Source: Betaproteobacteria bacterium (lineage in GTDB: Bacteria > Pseudomonadota > Gammaproteobacteria > Burkholderiales > Casimicrobiaceae). From it: a stretch of 12,212 nt of DNA. The stretch lies in contig VBCS01000176.1 in assembly GCA_005888955.1 (NCBI GenBank), positions 1-12,212 on the forward strand, given 5' to 3'. Positions 1 to 6,375 of the stretch are shown in pieces. A program made the position numbers and the translations under genes. The number at the start of each line of letters is the position of its first letter. Position 1 is the stretch's first letter. The notes beneath the pieces are model-generated. The model had not been told where the DNA came from. It saw only the letters and a program-made list of their open reading frames with translations, and did no database searches.

Positions 1-251
1 ACCACAACATTCGTGACGGCGTGAGCTTCCCGCCGACGCTGGTCACGGCAGGGGAATACGACTCGCGCGTGGATCCGCTGCACGCGAAGAAATTCGTCGC
101 CGCGGTGCAAAACCACGTCGGGCAGCTCGATCCGTTCCTGCTGTACATGGACTTCGACAGCGGCCACGGCTACGGCAAGGCGAAGGAGCAGGTCATCCGC
201 GATCGCGAGTACGAGCTGCGGTTCATCTTCTCGCGACTGGGGATCCGCTAG
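1..251 (+). CDS. S9 family peptidase (prolyl-oligopeptidase type), C-terminal fragment
   Basis: This is the 3' end of a gene that begins before the window; the frame is open from base 3 to a TAG stop at 249-251 and gives 82 residues. The fragment matches the end of the alpha/beta-hydrolase domain of S9 serine peptidases, which cut short peptides. Visible are a strand followed by GEYDSRVDP, whose DSR Asp is in the place of the family's catalytic Asp. After it come a helix (HAKKFVAAVQ) and GHGYGK, which carries the catalytic His. The nucleophilic Ser and the beta-propeller would lie upstream, outside the window. A GTG at 21 is only an internal codon: the preceding HNIRDG residues also fit the family. 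The gene converges on trmL with a 4-bp gap. Peptidase family is fairly sure; substrate and exact subfamily (S9A rather than other S9) are inferred. Confidence 0.82.
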   Translation, partial: HNIRDGVSFPPTLVTAGEYDSRVDPLHAKKFVAAVQNHVGQLDPFLLYMDFDSGHGYGKAKEQVIRDREYELRFIFSRLGIR

Positions 252-255
252 GCTC

Positions 256-738
256 CTACGGTCCGACGCCGGAACCGGCGAAGCTCCCCTGCCGCCACGC
301 CTCGTAGACGGCGATCGCGACGGCATTGGACAGGTTCAGGCTGCGCACGCCGGCGCGCATCGGGATGCGCAGCTTCGCGTCCGCCGGAAACTCGGCGAGG
401 ATCGCTGCGGGCAATCCGGCGGTCTCGCAGCCGAAGACAAAGACATCGTCGGAGCGAAAAGCGCAGTCGAAGAGCGATCGCGGGCCCTTGGTCGTCAGCG
501 CGTACCAGCGGCGCGCGCCCAGCGGATCGACCGCGGCCCGACAGGCGGCCCAGTCGCGGTGCGCGAGCACGCGCGCGCATTCGTGGTAATCGAGGCCGGC
601 GCGCCTCAACTCGCGGTCGTCGAGCCGGAAACCGAGCGGCTCGACCAGATGCAGCTCGGCACCCGAGTTGGCAGAAAGCCGGATCACGTTGCCCGTGTTC
701 GGCGGTATCTCCGGCTGAACGAGAACAACCGCCACCAT
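256..738 (-). CDS. trmL: tRNA (cytidine/uridine-34)-2'-O-methyltransferase TrmL
   Basis: A SPOUT-family (SpoU/TrmH class) methyltransferase of 160 residues, close to the usual ~157. It methylates the ribose 2'-OH of wobble nucleotide 34 in certain tRNA-Leu, using S-adenosylmethionine, in the cytoplasm. The N-terminus has the family block PEIPPNTGN (9-17) and RRAGLDYHE (45-53). The SAM-binding trefoil knot shows FGCETAGLP (102-110) and RIPM..GVRSLNLSNAV (124-140). I chose the ATG at 738 because MVAVVLVQPEIPPNTGN lines up residue for residue with the known start of the family. A GTG at 753 would add five residues (MPPSA). Neither start has a good Shine-Dalgarno sequence. It lies 32 bp downstream of comF on the same strand and is probably cotranscribed with it. 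Identity is firm; the exact tRNA targets are carried over from family knowledge. Confidence 0.93.
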   Translation of the reverse strand: MVAVVLVQPEIPPNTGNVIRLSANSGAELHLVEPLGFRLDDRELRRAGLDYHECARVLAHRDWAACRAAVDPLGARRWYALTTKGPRSLFDCAFRSDDVFVFGCETAGLPAAILAEFPADAKLRIPMRAGVRSLNLSNAVAIAVYEAWRQGSFAGSGVGP

Positions 739-770
739 CGCCGAGGGAGGCACGCGTTACGGCGCCCGCT

Positions 771-1508
771 CTAGGCCGCCGGCGGCAAGGTGCGCGCGAC
801 GACCCAGTTCTCGACACGCGTTGCGCCGGCAGCCTTGAGCGTCTTTGCCAACTCGGCCAGCGAGGCGCCGGTCGTCATCACATCGTCGATGACCGCGACA
901 GTCATTTCCGTAAGGTCGAGCTCGCAGGCGAAGGCGCCGCGAACGTTTTTCGCCCGCTCGCTCCAGGGCAGCGCGGCCTGAGGCGGCGCTGCCCGATCGC
1001 GACGGATGCCGTGGCGAATGAGCGGGGCTCGCAGCTGGCGGGCGACGGCGCGGGCGATTTCGTACGCCTGGTTGTAGCCGCGTTCGCGCTGGCGCTCGCG
1101 CGAAAGCGGCAGCGCGATCAGGCGGTCGGGCGGCAGTGCCGGGCAGCGCCGCCCGCGTTCGGCGAGGATAGCGCCCGCAGCCCACTCCGCGAGCGCGAGC
1201 CGGCCATGGTACTTGAACGCGTGCATGAGACGGTCGACGGGAAAAGCGTAGGCGAACGCCGCCACGGTCGCTGCGAATAGTGGCGGGTGGGCAAGACACC
1301 GGCCGCACACCTCGCCGTCCGGCGTCGGCAGTGCGCACACGGGACACGCCGGCCCAAGGCGCGGCAAGGAATGCAGGCACGCCGAACACAGGAGCAGCGC
1401 GCCGGATGGCGCGGCGCAGAGCTCGCAGCGCTGCGGCAACGCGCGCCGCGCGGCGTCGAGCGCGCCGCGGCGCATGTTGTCAAGCGCGCCGCCCAGAAAA
1501 TTTGACAA
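771..1508 (-). CDS. comF: ComF family protein (double zinc finger plus phosphoribosyltransferase domain)
   Basis: A ComF/GntX-type protein of 245 residues. The N-terminus has four CxxC pairs (Cys28/31, 41/44, 55/58, 68/71), typical of the paired zinc-finger region. The C-terminal half is a type I phosphoribosyltransferase fold with ALPLSRERQRERGYNQ (132-147) and the PRPP-binding block VAVIDDVMTTGAS (204-216). In naturally competent bacteria ComF helps take up single-stranded DNA; in other proteobacteria the role is unproven, so competence is only an inference here. Start choice: a GTG at 1529 has no Shine-Dalgarno sequence. The TTG at 1508 lies 8 nt after a perfect AGGAGG, and a TAGAAT -10-like box on this strand at 1539-1544 would give it a ~24-nt leader. 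An ATG at 1475 is a third option, since the family N-terminus is not conserved. It is divergent from bioB and leads into trmL. Confidence 0.88.
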   Translation of the reverse strand: MSNFLGGALDNMRRGALDAARRALPQRCELCAAPSGALLLCSACLHSLPRLGPACPVCALPTPDGEVCGRCLAHPPLFAATVAAFAYAFPVDRLMHAFKYHGRLALAEWAAGAILAERGRRCPALPPDRLIALPLSRERQRERGYNQAYEIARAVARQLRAPLIRHGIRRDRAAPPQAALPWSERAKNVRGAFACELDLTEMTVAVIDDVMTTGASLAELAKTLKAAGATRVENWVVARTLPPAA

Positions 1509-1562
1509 CGGGCCTTCCTCCTCCGACACTGCCTAAGCATTCTAACCAGACCACCGGCTTCC
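1502..1562. promoter_or_regulatory. Divergent comF / bioB promoter region (putative)
   Basis: A short, locally AT-richer stretch between two divergent genes in otherwise GC-rich DNA. On the plus strand a perfect TTGACA (1502-1507) sits 17 bp before GACACT (1525-1530), a weak -10 that matches TATAAT at three of six positions; this would serve bioB. On the minus strand TAGAAT (1539-1544) matches the -10 consensus at five of six, but its -35 is poor; this would serve comF. The TTGACA lies inside the 5' codons of comF, so the two regulatory regions overlap. No clear BirA-type or BioR-type inverted repeat is visible. bioB has no obvious Shine-Dalgarno sequence before its ATG. These calls rest on motif reading only. 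Confidence 0.4.
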
Positions 1563-2573
1563 ATGCAGCCATCATCGCGATCCGCGCCCGCCGCCGCGCA
1601 GGCCACAAGCGCCGGGCTCCCGGGCTGGACGCTTGCGGCGGTTGAGGGGCTGTTCGCGCTGCCGTTCAACGACCTGCTCGCGCGTGCCTACCAGGTACAC
1701 GCCGCGCACCATGAGCGGAACGCCGTGCAGCTCTCGACGCTGCTGTCGATCAAGACCGGCGGCTGTCCGGAGGACTGCGCGTACTGCCCTCAGGCCGCGC
1801 GCTATCACACCGGCGTGCCAAACGAAGCGATGCTTCCCCTCGGCGAGGTCGCCGCCGCCGCCGCCGCGGCAAAGGCCGCGGGCGCGACGCGCTTCTGCAT
1901 GGGCGCGGCGTGGCGCGGTCCGAAAGACCGTGATCTCGAGCCAGTGCTCGCCATGGTGCGCGAAGTCAAGGCACTGGGACTCGAGAGCTGCGCGACCTTA
2001 GGCATGCTCAAAGACGGTCAGGCGGAAGCGCTCAAAAGAGCCGGCCTCGATTACTACAACCACAACCTCGACACCGCGCCCGAGTTCTACGGCGAGATCA
2101 TTACCACGCGCGAATATCGCGATCGTCTCGAAACGCTGGTCCGCGTTCGCGGCGCTGGAATCAAGGTATGTTGCGGCGGGATCGTCGGCATGGGGGAATC
2201 GCGCGCAGAACGCGCAGGGCTCATCGCACAGCTCGCCAACCTCGATCCTTATCCCGAGTCGGTGCCGATCAATAACCTGGTGCAGGTCGAAGGCACACCC
2301 CTTTACGGCACTGAATCGATCGACCCGCTCGAGTTCGTGCGCACCGTCGCCGTCGCGCGCATTACGATGCCGCGGGCGACGGTGCGGCTATCCGCAGGAC
2401 GGCGCGAGCTTGGCGACGGCATCCAGGCGCTCTGCTTCTTCGCCGGAGCGAACTCGATCTTCTACGGTGACAAGCTCTTGACCACCGGCAATCCCGACGT
2501 CGAGGCGGATCGGGCGCTTTTCCGGCGTCTCGGCCTGACGGCGCTCGAGGCCGGCGATCGCACCACGACTTGA
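1563..2573 (+). CDS. bioB: Biotin synthase (radical SAM)
   Basis: Catalyses the last step of biotin synthesis, inserting sulfur into dethiobiotin by radical S-adenosylmethionine chemistry. The 336-residue product keeps every cofactor ligand. The radical-SAM [4Fe-4S] triad is CPEDCAYC with Cys68, Cys72 and Cys75. The sacrificial [2Fe-2S] cluster ligands are Cys112, Cys143 and Cys203, plus Arg275 in RLSAGR. All are offset by exactly +15 from the E. coli numbering (53/57/60, 97, 128, 188, 260), so the extra length is an Ala/Ser/Pro-rich N-terminal tail (residues 1-20), and no core segment is missing. YNHNLDT (165-171) and the VPINNLVQVEGTP segment (234-246) are also typical. It is the first gene of the biotin operon. 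Its stop TGA (2571-2573) overlaps the TTG start of bioF as TTGA, indicating translational coupling. Confidence 0.97.
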   Translation: MQPSSRSAPAAAQATSAGLPGWTLAAVEGLFALPFNDLLARAYQVHAAHHERNAVQLSTLLSIKTGGCPEDCAYCPQAARYHTGVPNEAMLPLGEVAAAAAAAKAAGATRFCMGAAWRGPKDRDLEPVLAMVREVKALGLESCATLGMLKDGQAEALKRAGLDYYNHNLDTAPEFYGEIITTREYRDRLETLVRVRGAGIKVCCGGIVGMGESRAERAGLIAQLANLDPYPESVPINNLVQVEGTPLYGTESIDPLEFVRTVAVARITMPRATVRLSAGRRELGDGIQALCFFAGANSIFYGDKLLTTGNPDVEADRALFRRLGLTALEAGDRTTT

Positions 2574-3745
2574 CCACGCGCGCGGTGGACGAACTCACGG
2601 TCGCGCTCGCCGCGCGCGACGCGGCCGGGCTTGCGCGACGCCGGCGTGCGGTCGACTCGCCGCAAGGCGCGCACGTCACCGTCGAAGGGCGCGAGGTCTT
2701 GCACTTCGGGAGCAACGACTATCTGGGACTCGCGTCGGACCCGCGCCTCATCGCCGCCGCGCAGCGCGGTGCGGCGAGGTTCGGTGTCGGTGCCGGCGCC
2801 TCGCATCTCATCTCCGGTCACTTTTCCGCGCACGATACGCTCGAGCGCGAGCTCTCCGACTGGGTCGCGCCCTGCGCCGATGCGCGGGCGCTGCTATTCT
2901 CGACGGGATACCTGGCCAATCTCGCCATTGTCCCCGTGCTTTGCGGTCGCGGCGACGCGGTGTTCGGCGATCGCTTGAACCACGCCTGCCTCAACGACGC
3001 GGCGCGGTTGTCGCGCGCTCAGTTCATCCGCTACCGCCATGGGGATCTCGACGAGCTCTCCCGCCGCCTGACGCAGAGCCGTGCGAAGCGCAAGCTGATC
3101 TGCACCGACGCTGTGTTCAGCATGGACGGTGACATCGCGCCGTTGCCGCAGTTGCTGGAGCTGGCGGAAATGCACGACGCGTGGCTGCTTGTCGACGACG
3201 CACACGGCTTCGGCGTGACCGGAGGCGGTCGCGGCACGCTGGCGCATTTTGGGCTCGCCGCGGAGCGCATCGTCTACATGGGCACGCTGGGCAAGGCGGC
3301 CGGGGTTTCCGGCGCGTTCGTCGCTGCGCATCGCGCCGTGGTCGAAACGCTGCTGCAGACCGCGCGGCCTTACGTGTTCACGACGGCTTCGCCGCCGCTC
3401 CTCGCCTGCGCCCTGCAGGCGAGCCTCGCGATCATCCGCGACGAGCCGCAGCGACGAGAGCGCCTGTCTACGTTGATCGCGTGCTTTCGCGCCGGTACCG
3501 CGACCCTGCCCTGGCGCGTTCTGCCCTCCGAGACCGCGATCCAGCCGCTCGTCGTGGGCGACAATGCCGAGGTGCTCGCCTTGAGCGCCGCGCTCTGGCA
3601 GCGCGGACTATGGGTTCCGGCGATCCGGCCACCGACCGTCCCGCAAGGTACGGCGCGGCTGCGCATCGCGCTCTCCGCGGCGCACGCGGAGACTGACGTC
3701 ACCCGGCTGCTGGCTGTGCTTGCAGCGCTCGCGGAGCGCGGATGA
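2570..3745 (+). CDS. bioF: 8-amino-7-oxononanoate synthase
   Basis: A PLP enzyme of the alpha-oxoamine synthase family that condenses pimeloyl-ACP (or -CoA) with L-alanine to form 8-amino-7-oxononanoate, releasing CO2. The product is 391 residues against ~384 in E. coli. Seen in order: the N-terminal Arg-rich helix, FGSNDYLGL, HLISGH, the PLP-ring-binding DDAHGFG (Asp210, His212), and the Schiff-base lysine in GTLGKA (Lys242). The spacing of Asp210 and Lys242 equals that of E. coli Asp204 and Lys236. The start is taken as the TTG at 2570, which overlaps the bioB stop. A GTG at 2585 (five codons shorter) is equally compatible with homologues, and neither has a Shine-Dalgarno sequence. The stop is part of an ATGA at 3742-3745 that starts a 29-codon mini-ORF leading into bioH. 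Confidence 0.96.
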   Translation: MTTRAVDELTVALAARDAAGLARRRRAVDSPQGAHVTVEGREVLHFGSNDYLGLASDPRLIAAAQRGAARFGVGAGASHLISGHFSAHDTLERELSDWVAPCADARALLFSTGYLANLAIVPVLCGRGDAVFGDRLNHACLNDAARLSRAQFIRYRHGDLDELSRRLTQSRAKRKLICTDAVFSMDGDIAPLPQLLELAEMHDAWLLVDDAHGFGVTGGGRGTLAHFGLAAERIVYMGTLGKAAGVSGAFVAAHRAVVETLLQTARPYVFTTASPPLLACALQASLAIIRDEPQRRERLSTLIACFRAGTATLPWRVLPSETAIQPLVVGDNAEVLALSAALWQRGLWVPAIRPPTVPQGTARLRIALSAAHAETDVTRLLAVLAALAERG

Positions 3746-3831
3746 GCGCCGTAGGGCCGCCCCAAAGCGTGAATTACGCCCTCGGGGGCAGCGCAGCGGC
3801 GGTAGCCGTAAGCGTGGGGGTACATCAATGA
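3742..3831 (+). other. 29-codon mini-ORF linking bioF and bioH
   Basis: An ATG at 3742 overlaps the bioF stop as ATGA. It opens a 29-codon frame whose TGA (3829-3831) overlaps the bioH ATG, again as ATGA. The peptide starts MSAVGPPQS and ends GVHQ; it is low in complexity (Ala/Val/Gly/Ser) and I recognise no domain. It reads straight through the hairpin-rich repeat between the two genes. The likely role, if any, is to carry ribosomes from bioF to bioH and keep translation coupled, not to make a functional peptide. It could also be chance. The ATGA at both ends is seen directly; the function is inference. Confidence 0.3.
3746..3827 (+). repeat. Hairpin-rich intergenic repeat-like element between bioF and bioH
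   Basis: The other biotin genes overlap or nearly touch, but here 82 bp of structured noncoding-looking DNA intervene. Stems visible: CCCCA (3760-3764) with TGGGG (3815-3819) as an outer pair. Inside it are GCGT (3767-3770) with ACGC (3776-3779), GCCC (3778-3781) with GGGC (3786-3789) around a TCGG loop, and CGG (3800-3802) with CCG (3806-3808). The sequence style (CCGCCCCA...CCTCGGGGGCAGC...AGCGTGGGGGT) resembles, from memory, a REP-like element scattered between genes in betaproteobacteria. No second copy is seen in this window, so repetitiveness is unproven. The flanks ATGAGCGCCGT (3742-3752) and ATGAGCGGCGT (3828-3838) match at 10 of 11 bases, which may be a duplicated target. The element's 3' GGGGG acts as the only Shine-Dalgarno-like block for bioH. 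Confidence 0.5.
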
Positions 3832-4610
3832 GCGGCGTGCACATCGATAGCGTTGGCGCGGGGCCTCCTCTGGTGCTGCTGCACGGCTGGGCCATGCATT
3901 CGGGCCTGTTTGCACCGCTCTTGCCGCGGTTGGCCGAAAAATTCCGGATTCACTGCGTCGATCTTCCCGGACACGGCTACAGCGCGGCGATCGCGCCGTA
4001 TGCGCTGGCAACGATAACCGCGGTGATCGCCGACGCGGTGTCGCGCCTGCCGGACGCCGCGGCCGGCCCGCTGACGGTGCTCGGCTGGTCGCTCGGCGGC
4101 GCAGTCGCGATGCACTGGGCGCGCGTCGAGCCCGAGCACGTCGGCCGGCTCATCCTGACCGCGGCGACGCCGTGCTTCGTCGCGCGCCCCGATTGGCCGC
4201 ACGCGATGACCGCGGCGACGCTGCAGCAGTTCGGCGACGAGCTCGCCGTATCGTATCGGCTGACGCTGCAACGCTTCGTCGCGCTACAGGTGCAGGGAAG
4301 CGAGCACGCGCGCGCCGTACTCGCGCAACTGCGCACCGAGCTCTTTGCGCGTGGCGAGCCTTCGCGGGTCGCATTGCGCGCCGCGCTCGAGCTCTTGGCG
4401 ACGACGGATCTGCGCGCCGACGTCGGCGCGATTCGGCAGCGCGCGGTCGTCATCTCCGGCGAGCGCGATACCCTGACGCCTCCGGAAGCCGGCGAATGGC
4501 TGGCCCGAACGCTGCCGTGCGCGTCGTTCCGACTGATCCCCGGCGCGGCGCACGCGCCATTCCTGTCGCATCCCGAAGCATTCCTCTGCGCAATCGCCGA
4601 TGGCGTCTAG
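3828..4610 (+). CDS. bioH: Pimeloyl-ACP methyl ester carboxylesterase
   Basis: An alpha/beta-hydrolase that removes the methyl group from pimeloyl-ACP methyl ester, ending the BioC-primed fatty-acid detour and releasing pimeloyl-ACP for BioF. The product is 260 residues (E. coli 256). Seen: the oxyanion strand LVLLHGW (15-21), DLPGHG (45-50), the nucleophile elbow GWSLGG with Ser88, the acid Asp214 in GERDTLTP and the base His242 in GAAHAPFLSHP. That is a complete triad. The start is the ATG at 3828, giving MSGVHIDSVG. The frame is open further upstream to 3720, but that part would translate the intergenic repeat into a basic tail unlike any homologue. A GGGGG block lies 7 nt before the ATG. 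Its last 11 bases overlap the start of bioC. Confidence 0.94.
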   Translation: MSGVHIDSVGAGPPLVLLHGWAMHSGLFAPLLPRLAEKFRIHCVDLPGHGYSAAIAPYALATITAVIADAVSRLPDAAAGPLTVLGWSLGGAVAMHWARVEPEHVGRLILTAATPCFVARPDWPHAMTAATLQQFGDELAVSYRLTLQRFVALQVQGSEHARAVLAQLRTELFARGEPSRVALRAALELLATTDLRADVGAIRQRAVVISGERDTLTPPEAGEWLARTLPCASFRLIPGAAHAPFLSHPEAFLCAIADGV

Positions 4611-5544
4611 CGTCGATCCGTTCCGCCTCGATCCCCGCAGCGTGCGCCACGCTTTCGAGCGCGCGGCGGCGAGCTACGACGCGTCCGCCATCCTACAGCG
4701 CGAGGTCGGCCAGCGGATGGCCGAACGCCTCATGCTCGTGAAGCTGCAACCGCTGGCGATCCTCGACGCGGGCTGTGGCACCGGCGATGCGTTGAGCGAG
4801 CTCTCGGCACGCTATCCGGAGGCTTTTGTGGTCGGCCTCGATCTCGCGTATGCGATGCTCGACGCTGCGCGGCGCCGCGCGGCGGCGACGCACGCTTCCG
4901 AACGCTCGCTGTTCGCCCGGCTGCTCGGCACGCGCGCGTCGGCGCGCCGCGATCCGGCGCTGGTCTGCGGCGATGCGTGTCGCCTGCCGCTCGCGTCCGG
5001 AACCGTCGACCTCGTGTGGAGCAACCTGACGCTGCAGTGGATCAATGACGCCGCGACCGCGTTCGGCGAGTTCCACCGCGTGCTCCGCGCCGACGGATTG
5101 CTGATGTTCACCACGTTCGGACCGGACACGCTCAAGGAACTGCGCGCCGCGTTCGCCGGCATCGACCGCGCGACGCACGTCAGCCGCTTTATCGACATGC
5201 ACGATGTCGGTGACATGTTGGTGCAGACAGGGTTCGCCGATCCGGTCATGGATACGGACACGATCACGCTGACGTACACGGATGCCAAGACGATGATGCG
5301 CGAGTTGAAGGCGATCGGTGCGCACAACGCCACGGTCGGCCGGCCGCGCGGGCTTACCGGCCGCGCCCGCTGGAGCCGCGTGCTCGCGGCGCTCGAGGCG
5401 TTTCGCCGTGATGGGCGCCTACCCGCAACCTACGAAGTCGTCTATGGCCACGCGTGGAAGCCCGAGCCGCGTTTCGCCGCCGACGGGCGTGCGGTCGTGC
5501 GCTTCCAGCGCGACGTTCGCGCGCGAGGTGAGACAAGGAAATGA
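4600..5544 (+). CDS. bioC: Malonyl-ACP O-methyltransferase
   Basis: A SAM-dependent class I methyltransferase that caps malonyl-ACP as its methyl ester so that it can enter fatty-acid synthesis as the pimelate primer. The product is 314 residues, longer than the ~250 of E. coli. It has the family start DPRSVRHAFERAAASYD (11-27), the SAM-binding LDAGCGTG (55-62), and LVWSNLTLQW after PLASGTVD. A basic, Ala-rich stretch of roughly 25 residues sits between motif I and the CGDA segment. The C-terminal extension (GRPRGLTGRARW, then ATYEVVYGHAWKP) is, from memory, typical of the long betaproteobacterial BioC. The ATG at 4600 lies inside bioH with an 11-bp overlap, so translation is coupled. The stop TGA (5542-5544) overlaps an ATG that opens a 6-codon mini-ORF before bioD. 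Confidence 0.93.
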   Translation: MASSVDPFRLDPRSVRHAFERAAASYDASAILQREVGQRMAERLMLVKLQPLAILDAGCGTGDALSELSARYPEAFVVGLDLAYAMLDAARRRAAATHASERSLFARLLGTRASARRDPALVCGDACRLPLASGTVDLVWSNLTLQWINDAATAFGEFHRVLRADGLLMFTTFGPDTLKELRAAFAGIDRATHVSRFIDMHDVGDMLVQTGFADPVMDTDTITLTYTDAKTMMRELKAIGAHNATVGRPRGLTGRARWSRVLAALEAFRRDGRLPATYEVVYGHAWKPEPRFAADGRAVVRFQRDVRARGETRK

Positions 5545-5566
5545 CTCGCATAGGGAAATGACTCGC
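5537..5566 (+). repeat. 17-bp tandem duplication at the bioC/bioD junction with a 6-codon mini-ORF
   Basis: GGAAATGACTCGC occurs twice, at 5537-5549 and 5554-5566, with a 17-bp period. The first copy holds the bioC stop and an overlapping ATG (5541); the second holds the bioD start ATG (5558). Between them, ATG ACT CGC ATA GGG AAA TGA (5541-5561) is a complete frame of six codons. It begins in an ATGA with the bioC stop and ends in an ATGA with the bioD start. The simplest reading is a slipped duplication of an ancestral bioC-bioD ATGA junction that left coupling intact. The purine block before each ATG (AAGGAA, AGGGAA) was copied too. The repeat is seen directly; its history and effect are inferred. 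Confidence 0.7.
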
Positions 5567-6226
5567 GGGCTGTTCATCACCGGTACCGACACGGGCGTCG
5601 GCAAGACCGTCGTCGCGTGCGCGCTGTTGCGCAACTGGGCGGCGCAGGGCCGGCGCGCGGTGGGAATGAAGCCCGTCGCCGCCGGCATCGCAGCGGGCGC
5701 CGCATGCAACGAGGATGTCGCGGCACTCGCGGCGGCCGGCAACGTCGAGGCCCCGCTTCGCTTCCGCAACCCTTTTGCATTCGCGCCCGCGATCGCGCCG
5801 CACCTCGCCGCAGCCGAGGCGGGCGTCCCGATCGACCTCGCGCGGATCCGCACAGCGTACGAGGTGCTCGCCGGACGCGCCGATCGCGTCGCCGTCGAAG
5901 GCGCAGGTGGCGTGTTCGTGCCGCTCGATGCGCGGCGGGACATGCTCGACATTGCTCTCGCGCTGTCGTTGCCGGTCGTGCTGGTGATCGCGCTGCGCCT
6001 GGGCTGCCTGAATCACGCCCTGCTCTCGGCGCACGCGATCCGCTGCCGCGGCGCTGTGTTCGGGGGCTGGGTGGCGAATTTCGTCGAGCCGATGTTGACG
6101 CGGCCCGAGGCCAACGTGGCGGCGCTCGAAGAACGTCTGCCTGCGCCGCGCATCGCAACCATCGCCTGGGCAAAGTCCGATGCGCCGCAGTGGGGCCCGG
6201 GCGCCGGCGCGCTCGGGCTTGGGTGA
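5558..6226 (+). CDS. bioD: ATP-dependent dethiobiotin synthetase
   Basis: Closes the ureido ring: 7,8-diaminopelargonate plus CO2 and ATP gives dethiobiotin, the substrate of BioB. The product is 222 residues, the usual length. Seen: the P-loop GTDTGVGKT (9-17, Lys16, Thr17), the substrate-site lysine in MKPVAAG (Lys38), NEDV after the CO2/diamine-binding region, and VEGAGG (113-118), which closes over the phosphate. The start is the second ATGACTCGC copy at 5558, giving MTRGLFITGTDTG as expected. The same frame is open upstream to 5318, but that would translate the end of bioC out of frame. It is the last gene of the operon. The expected upstream enzyme BioA (diaminopelargonate transaminase) is not encoded in this window. 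Confidence 0.96.
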   Translation: MTRGLFITGTDTGVGKTVVACALLRNWAAQGRRAVGMKPVAAGIAAGAACNEDVAALAAAGNVEAPLRFRNPFAFAPAIAPHLAAAEAGVPIDLARIRTAYEVLAGRADRVAVEGAGGVFVPLDARRDMLDIALALSLPVVLVIALRLGCLNHALLSAHAIRCRGAVFGGWVANFVEPMLTRPEANVAALEERLPAPRIATIAWAKSDAPQWGPGAGALGLG

Positions 6227-6375
6227 TCGATGAACGCACGCCTTCGGCATCTTGCGACGCCGCCATCCATGCTAAGATTTATGAGTTTTGGCAATGCGTT
6301 GCGTTGTTTGTCGCGACACCGCGTCACCGTAATCCTGGATGCCAGGACTGCGCTGTCGCGGTCGAAGAGGCTTGT
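6227..6375 (+). promoter_or_regulatory. Intergenic region before the DUF2244-cox operon, with two perfect dyads
   Basis: The 149-bp gap between bioD and the DUF2244 gene is the only sizeable noncoding stretch inside the plus-strand gene run, so it is the natural place for the respiratory operon promoter. It contains an AT-rich patch (6273-6290, including TAAGAT) with a TTGCGA upstream at 6252-6257, but the 15-bp spacing is poor. It also holds two perfect inverted repeats: TGTCGCGACA (6309-6318) and TCCTGG-ATG-CCAGGA (6333-6347). Either could be an operator or a small RNA hairpin. I see no U-tailed terminator for the biotin operon. A reading frame starting at 6230 crosses this region but is mostly a shadow of the next gene. 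Confidence 0.35.

Noticed and set aside
3720..3827. N-terminal extension of bioH giving a 296-residue product
   Set aside because: The added residues are an Arg-rich translation of the bioF end and the hairpin repeat; BioH homologues begin at the MSGVHIDSVG-like start at 3828.
5318..5557. 80-residue N-terminal extension of bioD
   Set aside because: It is bioC sequence read in another frame; the P-loop of BioD lies a few residues after its start in all homologues, matching the ATG at 5558.
5617..6375. Long upstream extension of the DUF2244 frame
   Set aside because: It is a GC-rich shadow of bioD, full of Arg, and the ATG at 6376 has a ribosome site.
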